From Nitrospirillum iridis (GTDB lineage Bacteria; Pseudomonadota; Alphaproteobacteria; Azospirillales; Azospirillaceae), in the NCBI RefSeq assembly GCF_014205765.1, contig NZ_JACIIZ010000014.1, positions 1-64,000 on the forward strand: a DNA stretch of 64,000 bases. The letters run 5' to 3'. Below are positions 56,498-64,000 of this stretch, piece after piece. A program made the translations under genes and the position numbers. The stretch's first letter is position 1. The number at the start of each line of letters is the position of its first letter. The notes below the pieces were generated by a model, which saw nothing but the letters and a program-made list of their open reading frames with translations, made no database searches and was not told where the DNA came from.

Positions 56498-56620
56498 GGG
56501 CTGTCTCTTCACAAAGGGTGGCAACAAAGGCAGGGTCATCACCCAGCCGGCGACGCCTTTTACCCCACCATCCCACCCCCGCGCAACGCGGGTGGCACTC
56601 ACGCGAAAGCCTTAAGTCCC

Positions 56621-57076
56621 ATGCTCGATCTCTATATCGACGCCGACGCCTGCCCGGTGAAGGAAGAAGTGTTCAAGGTGGCGGAACGCTATCAGCTGAA
56701 GACCTATCTGGTGGCCAACGGGCCCTTGCGGGTGCCGCCGGGCGGGCTGGTCCAGCTGGTGGTGGTCAGCGACGGGTTTGACGCCGCCGATGACTGGATC
56801 GCCACCCATACCGGGGTGGGCGACATCGTCATCACCGCCGACATCCCCCTGGCCGACCGCTGCCTGAAGGCCGGCAGCCGGGTCATCGGCCACCAGGGCC
56901 GCCCCTTCACGCCGCAATCCATCGGCACCGCCATCGCCACGCGGGCCCTGATGAGCGACCTGCGCGCCATGGGCGTGGTCCAGGGCGGCAACGCCCCCAT
57001 GGCCAAGCGCGACAAGTCGCAGTTCCTGCAGGCCCTGGACACCGCCATCCAGGCCATCAAGAAGACGGGGAAATAG
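56621..57076 (+). CDS. UPF0178 family protein YaiI/YqxD
   Basis: 151 residues of the DUF188 family, a PIN-like fold with probable nuclease-type acidic residues: 'LYIDADACPVKEEVFKVAERYQ', 'DDWIATHTGVGDIVITADIPLADRCL', 'GSRVIGHQGRPFTPQSIG' and 'MAKRDKSQFLQALD'. Activity not established. It is divergent from ettA with 123 bp between starts, and convergent with the RTX protease gene (8 bp apart). Confidence 0.92.
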   Translation: MLDLYIDADACPVKEEVFKVAERYQLKTYLVANGPLRVPPGGLVQLVVVSDGFDAADDWIATHTGVGDIVITADIPLADRCLKAGSRVIGHQGRPFTPQSIGTAIATRALMSDLRAMGVVQGGNAPMAKRDKSQFLQALDTAIQAIKKTGK

Positions 57077-57084
57077 CGAACCGC

Positions 57085-59907
57085 TCAGCCGTGATAGCTG
57101 AGATAGAGATAGCTGGCGTCGCCTACCTGCCCCACGCTTTGGGTCACGTGGTTCTTGATGTCGTCCAGGCTGAGGCCGGAGAAGGTGACCGACGCGTTGA
57201 CGGCCGTGCCGGCACCGGCCAGGGCCGCGTGCAGCGTCGCCCCCTGGAAGCCGGTGGCCCCTTCGCTGGCGGCCCAGTTCGCCACCGAAGCGTCGGTATA
57301 GCCCCAGATGGTGACGGCATCACCGGCGCGGAAATTGACCACCGTGCCCCAGGTGGTCTGCCCGCCCCGGCCGTCAATGAAGAAGGTGTCAGCGCCGCCG
57401 TCCTGCGCCGTGGAGCCCACCAGGAAATTGGAGCCCCGGCCGCCGTCCAGCACGTTGCTGCCTGCTGACACGGCCAGCGCGTCATCACCGTCGCCGCCCT
57501 TGAGGAAAGCGCTGGGACCGTTGGCGGCCAACGCGACACCGTCGCTGCCGGACCAGATCTTCTGGCTCTTCAAATAGGTCACCGGCCCGGTGTAGGCCAT
57601 GAGGCCGCTGGACGCCTGGGCCTGGCCTGTCACGGTATCGGTCCAGACAAAGGCGGGCCGGTTCACCGTGACGCTGTCCGCATTCATCGCGTTGGCGGAA
57701 AGCGCCGCGCCAGCGGCATCGACGATCCCCGTCCTGGTATCGTTGAGGCCCAACCGCAACGTCCCCATGCCAGTCAGACCGCCGACCGTGACCGTGTAGG
57801 TGGCGCCCTGCCCCTGCACGGCCGTGACGACGCCGCCAGCGGTACCGGTGGTCAGGGTGTGAAAGTCGTCGGCGCTGACGCCGGTGACGTTCTCATTGAA
57901 CGTGACGGTGTAACGGACAGCGGCGGCGCTGCCATCCACCACGCCGCCGTCGACCCGCCCGCTCATGATATAGGGGCCGTTGGCGACGGTGGTGACCTGG
58001 GCCTGGGGAGAGATGCTGGTGGTGCCGTCGAAAGCGCTGACGCTTAGGATGTCGCTTGCAGGGCTCGCGCCCGCGACGAATTGCAGGCGTTGGAATTGAT
58101 CCCAGGTGTAAAGGGTGCCGTACGTCTGGGTCACCCCATCCAACCGCAAACTGCCCGAGCCGATATCGTAAACCCTCAGCGAAGAAAGGGTGCCGCCGCC
58201 AAGCAGCTTGATTGAAAACAGCGACGCGACGGAAACGCTCCCTGAAACGGGCAGTGAGACGGCCCCGCCGGTGGCGATGTCCGCGAGTTGCACCAAACGA
58301 TCGTTGAACGCCGCATACTGGACATCGCCCACGGTATCCGTGCCGTCGTTGGGTGTCGTGATGGTGATAGCGCCATTGCCGGCCTTGCCATACACCGCCT
58401 GATCACTGTTCGTGTCATAAACGGCCGTGGTGACGTGATTCAAGACGCCATGAATGGTGTCGTTACCAGCGCCACCGATGAGCAAGGCGTTGCCATTGCT
58501 CTGAAGAGTGTCGTTGCCATCCCCACCATCCGCGCGGCTGCCATCCGCCAGAGCAGTGATGATATCGTCACCGGCACCGCCAAAGACGGTCACTGGCGCA
58601 AAAGCGCCGGAAGATATTTCGGCAATGTTGTCGTTGCCATCGCCACCATCGATATAAGCGCCGCCGAACGCGTTGATCGTGTCATTGCCGGCGCCACCGG
58701 TGAGGGTGTCGGCGCCACCGTTGCCATAGATGAAATCATTGCCCGCGCCCCCGTTGATGTTGTCGGCGGAGGAGCTGCCATAGATTGTATCGTCGAACAG
58801 CGTTCCGGTGATCTGCTTGCCGCCACCAGCCAAGGCTGTCGACGTCACCACCAGGCTCACCGTGCCGTCGGTGAACTGTAGGCTTTCGATGGAATGCAGC
58901 GTGTCGGTGCCACCTTGCGCGGCGGTCACGGTCACCGTGGTGCCGCTTCTTGTGATGGTCGCCTGACTGCTGGCGACCCCATAGACCACCGTGTCCATAC
59001 TCCCGTATCCGTAGACGGAATCGTTTCCCCCCAAGGGCTTGAACACGTCCTGCAGATTGGTCCCGATCAACACGTCGTCGCCGCTGGTCCCGGTCTGGGT
59101 CAGGACCAGCTTGCTGGAATCCCAGCTATAGGTGATGCCGGACTGCGCCAGGGATTGGGAATCGCCATAGAAGTACTGGACGGCGGCGATATCCACCGGC
59201 CCCAGGCCGGTGACCCCGGAAGAGAAGTAGTAGGACATCACCGTGTTGGTGGTGTTGTCCATGCTGGACGACAGGTAAGGCGGGCTGGCCCCGCCGCCCG
59301 ACGCGTTGTAATTGCCCGAATGCTTGAAGCCCAGGGCGTGGCCGATCTCATGCACGGCGGTCAGGACGCCGTCGCCAAGCCGTAGGTCTTGAGAGGCCTT
59401 GCCCCCGGTGTTGAAGGCGATTTCCGCGACCACCGGGGCCACGCTGGATGAAAAGGTCTTGGCGGTATAGGCGGCGGCGGCGCTCTCGGACGTGCCGGTG
59501 AAGTTGTAGGTGTCGAACTGGACTTCGCCCTGGCCGTCGGGCGCTTCCAGGAAAACCACCCCGGAAACCTTCTGCCAGGTGTCCAGGGCCTGCCGGATGG
59601 CCGCCTTTTCGTCGCTGGTCAGCGCCCGGAAACCGGGATAATCCGACGTGCTGGCACCGGCCGGCAGAGTGTCCGCGAAACTGTAGGTGATGAACGCGGG
59701 ATGGCCCAAAGGGGCCACGGCGTTGGCGCGATTGCCGTAGACCCCGTTCACGCCATAGCCGATGAGCGCCAGCTTGGGATCGTCGTCAGCATAGAGCGAG
59801 GCGGCAGCCTCGGTCCCGCTGGTGCCGCCGCTCGTCGCCGCCTGCGGGATCACCGTGTCGTCGTCCTCAAAGGCTTCGGAATACCGATTGGACAGCTCCT
59901 CGCTCAT
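57085..59907 (-). CDS. RTX metalloprotease-like secreted protein
   Basis: About 940 residues. There is no N-terminal signal, as expected for type I secretion. A metzincin domain (residues about 40-260) carries zinc motif 'HEIGHALGFKHSG' (H186, E187, H190, H196) and Met-turn 'NTVMSYY', as in serralysins (M10). Haemolysin-type Ca-binding nonapeptides follow ('GGAGNDFIYGNGGADTLTGGAGNDTI', about 400-520), then an Ig-like region ('VRYTVTFNENVTGVSADDF...YTVTVGGLTGMGTLRLGL'). Late Asp/Gly repeats ('FLKGGDGDDALAVSAGSNVLDGGRGSNFLVGS') lead to the tail. No ABC/HlyD/TolC genes are adjacent. ATG 59907 follows GGGGGG. The second half is much longer than in standard serralysins. Confidence 0.88.
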   Translation of the reverse strand: MSEELSNRYSEAFEDDDTVIPQAATSGGTSGTEAAASLYADDDPKLALIGYGVNGVYGNRANAVAPLGHPAFITYSFADTLPAGASTSDYPGFRALTSDEKAAIRQALDTWQKVSGVVFLEAPDGQGEVQFDTYNFTGTSESAAAAYTAKTFSSSVAPVVAEIAFNTGGKASQDLRLGDGVLTAVHEIGHALGFKHSGNYNASGGGASPPYLSSSMDNTTNTVMSYYFSSGVTGLGPVDIAAVQYFYGDSQSLAQSGITYSWDSSKLVLTQTGTSGDDVLIGTNLQDVFKPLGGNDSVYGYGSMDTVVYGVASSQATITRSGTTVTVTAAQGGTDTLHSIESLQFTDGTVSLVVTSTALAGGGKQITGTLFDDTIYGSSSADNINGGAGNDFIYGNGGADTLTGGAGNDTINAFGGAYIDGGDGNDNIAEISSGAFAPVTVFGGAGDDIITALADGSRADGGDGNDTLQSNGNALLIGGAGNDTIHGVLNHVTTAVYDTNSDQAVYGKAGNGAITITTPNDGTDTVGDVQYAAFNDRLVQLADIATGGAVSLPVSGSVSVASLFSIKLLGGGTLSSLRVYDIGSGSLRLDGVTQTYGTLYTWDQFQRLQFVAGASPASDILSVSAFDGTTSISPQAQVTTVANGPYIMSGRVDGGVVDGSAAAVRYTVTFNENVTGVSADDFHTLTTGTAGGVVTAVQGQGATYTVTVGGLTGMGTLRLGLNDTRTGIVDAAGAALSANAMNADSVTVNRPAFVWTDTVTGQAQASSGLMAYTGPVTYLKSQKIWSGSDGVALAANGPSAFLKGGDGDDALAVSAGSNVLDGGRGSNFLVGSTAQDGGADTFFIDGRGGQTTWGTVVNFRAGDAVTIWGYTDASVANWAASEGATGFQGATLHAALAGAGTAVNASVTFSGLSLDDIKNHVTQSVGQVGDASYLYLSYHG

Positions 59908-60214
59908 CACAGCCCCCCCTTTGACGAGGAAGGGGTCAGCCCTCCGCACTTCGACGCGATCGACATTGGAATTCCCCCAGGCCAGGCGCTCTTTGCAAAC
60001 AGCATAACGTTTGTGGGTGCATTTTTGCCAAGACAATCCCCAGTTCGGCCGTCACCGTCCCGCGATGCCGGGCGATATGGTCACAGGCTGATCACAGGCC
60101 GCCCGCGCCCCCGCCCCTTTCCCGCCCCAATGGGACCGCACGCTGCGGGTGGATAAAAGGGGGACGGTCCAGCCCATGGCCGGGCCTGCCGGCCACAGCG
60201 GGAAGGGGTAAGGC
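59908..60214. other. 307-bp divergent intergenic region
   Basis: Lies between the RTX protease (minus) and the first Sel1 gene (plus). A direct repeat TCACAGGC-tga-TCACAGGC is visible near 60080-60100. No clear promoter or gene is seen. Confidence 0.4.
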
Positions 60215-60943
60215 ATGCACTCTGGTTCCTGGCGCAGAGCCGCCGTGCTGGCGATGGTGTTGGGTTCCCTGCTCCATCCCGCCCTGTGGGCTACCGCCCG
60301 CGCCAACACGCAGACCGGCATCAGCGCGTTCGAGCGCAAGGACTATGCCGCCGCCCTGGCCGAACTGGCGCCAGCGGCGGACAAAGGCGACGCGGAGGCG
60401 CAGACCTATCTGGGCTGGATGTATGAGAAGGGCCTGGGTGTGCCCCTCGACTACGCCCGCGCCCGAACCTGGTACGCCCAGGCGGCCGGCAAGGGCCATG
60501 CCCACGCCCTGAACAATTTGGGCTCCCTCTACTACCTGGGCAACGGCGTGCCCAAGGATGCGCCCAAGGGCATCGGCCTGTTCCGCAAGGCAGCCAAGAG
60601 GGGCGACGCGCAGGCTCAGATGAATTTGGCCATGATCTACTACATCGGCCAGGACGCCCCCAAGGATGACGCCGAAGCCGCGCACTGGGCCCGCCAAGCC
60701 GGACGCCACGGCGACCCCCACGCCCAGAATCTGCTGGCCCGCCTGTACGACACCGGCGCCGGCGTGCCGCGCAACCCCGTGCTGGCCTACACCCTGGCCG
60801 TGCTGTCCGGCGACAACCCCGACGCCCAGGCCCTGCGCGTCCGCCTCGACGGTGAGTTGACCAGCGCCCAGAAGACGGAGGCGCGAACCCTGGCCCAGAC
60901 TTGGAGACCGGGCCAGCCCCTGCCGACGGCGACGCGGACGTGA
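60215..60943 (+). CDS. secreted Sel1-repeat protein
   Basis: 242 residues. Signal peptide ending near 'HPALWATARA', then four to five Sel1-like (TPR-class) repeats: 'AETYLGWMYEKGLGVPLDYARARTWYAQAAGKGHAHALNNLGSLYYLGNGVPKDAPKGIGLFRKAAKRGDAQAQMNLAMIYYIG'-type units of about 36 residues. Such proteins scaffold protein interactions, here in the periplasm. It has a good ribosome-binding site (GAAGGGG). It is followed 81 bp later by a paralogue. Confidence 0.88.
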   Translation: MHSGSWRRAAVLAMVLGSLLHPALWATARANTQTGISAFERKDYAAALAELAPAADKGDAEAQTYLGWMYEKGLGVPLDYARARTWYAQAAGKGHAHALNNLGSLYYLGNGVPKDAPKGIGLFRKAAKRGDAQAQMNLAMIYYIGQDAPKDDAEAAHWARQAGRHGDPHAQNLLARLYDTGAGVPRNPVLAYTLAVLSGDNPDAQALRVRLDGELTSAQKTEARTLAQTWRPGQPLPTATRT

Positions 60944-61024
60944 CGGGCCGCCATTATCCCGCCTTAGTTGTTTAACATCGTCCCCTGACACGCCTGGCAA
61001 CAGACCAAAGGATAGGGACATAAG

Positions 61025-61891
61025 ATGGGAAACGGCTTGGCGGGATGGTCTCGCACGTCGCGCGCTTTGATCATGGCGGTGTGGGCCGCCGCCGGGCTGA
61101 CCGCGTCGGCGGGAACAGCCGGCGCCACGACGACCGGGACGGGCACACCGCCCTCCTCCAGCACACTCGTCGCCCAGTCCACCGCCCAATCCCCCTTGGA
61201 CCAGGGCATCGCGGCCTTTGAGGCGGGACGTGAAGCCGATGCCGTGGCGCTGTTGACGCCGCTGGCGGAGCGGGGTGACGCCGAGGCGCAGACCTATCTG
61301 GGCTGGATCTACGAAGAGCCGTCGGTGACCATCGCGGGACAGGGCTCTCGGCCCAGGTTCATCCACGACAACACCAAGGCCCGTGCGTGGTACGAGAAGG
61401 CGGCCGCCCAGGGCCAAGCGCATGCCCTGAACAATTTGGGATCACTTTATTTCCTGGGACGGGGCGTCCCCCAGGACCCAGCCAAGGGCCTCGCCCTGTT
61501 CAAGCGGGCCGCCGCCAAGGGCGACCTTCAGGCGCAAAAGAACCTGGCCGCCATCTATTCTTACGGCTTCGGCGTATTGAAGGAGCCTCAAGAGGGATTC
61601 AAGTGGGCCGTCAGGGCCGCCGAACAGGGGGATGAAGACGCCATGTACAATCTGAGCGTGCTCTATGACGCGGGCGAGGGGGCGCCCCATGATCCTCTGG
61701 CCGCCTACATCCTATTGGGGCTGAGCCATGTGAAGACATCGGACGCCGCCATTTTGAAGGCCCGACTGGAGCGGCAACTGTCAGCGGAACAGCGTGACTC
61801 GGCCTGGGCCAAGGTGGCTGACTGGCATGCTGGCACGCCCCTGCCCCTCCCCCTTCACGCCCAAGGATTGTTGCACCCGGCAGGGGATTGA
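61025..61891 (+). CDS. secreted Sel1-repeat protein, paralogue
   Basis: 288 residues. Signal peptide around 'ALIMAVWAAAGLTASAGTAGA', a Thr/Ser-rich linker, then Sel1 repeats ('HALNNLGSLYFLGRGVPQDPAKGLALFKRAA', 'DAMYNLSVLYDAGEGAPHDPLAAYILL'). The first repeat is interrupted after 'YLGWIYEEP' by an insertion of about 17 residues not found in the neighbour. The order and spacing of the remaining repeats match 60215-60943, so this is a tandem duplication that has diverged. Confidence 0.88.
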   Translation: MGNGLAGWSRTSRALIMAVWAAAGLTASAGTAGATTTGTGTPPSSSTLVAQSTAQSPLDQGIAAFEAGREADAVALLTPLAERGDAEAQTYLGWIYEEPSVTIAGQGSRPRFIHDNTKARAWYEKAAAQGQAHALNNLGSLYFLGRGVPQDPAKGLALFKRAAAKGDLQAQKNLAAIYSYGFGVLKEPQEGFKWAVRAAEQGDEDAMYNLSVLYDAGEGAPHDPLAAYILLGLSHVKTSDAAILKARLERQLSAEQRDSAWAKVADWHAGTPLPLPLHAQGLLHPAGD

Positions 61892-61949
61892 GATCGCGCA
61901 TTGCGCTTCCGCCGATCGGCGGCGAACGCCCCGATGCGCATCATAGGAA

Positions 61950-61981
61950 AAGGGCCGCACCCCGGCAGGGATGCGGCCCTT
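61950..61981 (-). terminator. terminator of the rpoC transcript
   Basis: Ten-bp stem AAGGGCCGCA/TGCGGCCCTT, 26 bp past the rpoC stop; on the minus strand it runs into TTTTCC. Confidence 0.75.
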
Positions 61982-62006
61982 CGCTTTACTCAAGCACTCG
62001 GTCGCC

Positions 62007-64000
<1,994 letters not shown>

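Overview
The window is GC-rich and densely coded. Everything points to an alphaproteobacterium of the Rhodospirillales/Azospirillaceae type (Azospirillum, Nitrospirillum or Niveispirillum relatives). The pointers are a ChpT phosphotransferase beside a chemotaxis operon, small alphaproteobacterial families (DUF1489, DUF3553), a two-gene methionine synthase, an ArsR-methyltransferase fusion ahead of metF, and TonB receptors with the 'AEDIGKFP(N/S)QNVAEA' plug signature. The assignment is inferred from gene content; no marker was searched. No phage, integrase, transposase, CRISPR array or plasmid gene was seen, so this looks like chromosomal core and accessory sequence.

Layout. 0.2-7.3 kb (minus strand): DUF1489, an acyl-carrier-like small protein, a K+ channel translationally coupled to a DsbA-fold isomerase, a self-regulated TetR-thiolase operon and malic enzyme. 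7.5-9.0 kb: tRNA-Leu(GAG), lipB, mscL. 9.2-15.7 kb (minus): cheA-cheW-cheY-cheB-cheR, then chpT upstream. 15.9-20.6 kb: DUF3553, moaA, nadK, an N-formylglutamate amidohydrolase and a divergent aspartoacylase-type hydrolase. 20.6-28.3 kb: an unknown 600-residue protein, an HRDC protein coupled to creA, a [2Fe-2S] ferredoxin, SapC, an unknown protein, leucine-type dehydrogenase and a membrane-anchored peptidoglycan-binding protein. 28.6-33.9 kb: an orphan HPt, an orphan OmpR-type regulator, and putA with a divergent Lrp regulator. 34-45.5 kb: a TonB receptor, a flavoprotein, and the methionine block (metH1-metH2 and arsR/MT-metF) surrounding two beta/gamma-crystallin-like secreted proteins. 45.7-48.3 kb: mlaA, mlaC and a methyltransferase-like protein. 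48.4-54.8 kb: a FecI-FecR-TonB receptor-AppA-type phosphatase cluster. 54.8-64 kb: ettA, yaiI, an RTX metalloprotease, two Sel1 proteins and the 3' part of rpoC, cut by the window edge.

How they work together. The most system-like unit is 48358-54200. An ECF sigma factor, its FecR partner, a receptor with an N-terminal STN signalling domain and a periplasmic histidine acid phosphatase follow one another, three of the four with coupled or overlapping junctions. This reads as an inducible surface-signalling system for a phosphorylated ligand such as phytate. The methionine genes share an identical 16-bp palindrome (ATAAAGA-NN-TCTTTAT) ahead of metH1 and ahead of arsR/MT-metF, defining a small regulon probably run by the encoded ArsR fusion. 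putA and its Lrp regulator share a 9-8-9 palindrome.

The least explained structure is a 163-bp intergenic repeat present twice in opposite orientation (2916-3078 and 25764-25926). The copies are about 92% identical, and their terminal hairpin shows compensatory base changes, so the fold rather than the sequence appears to be conserved.
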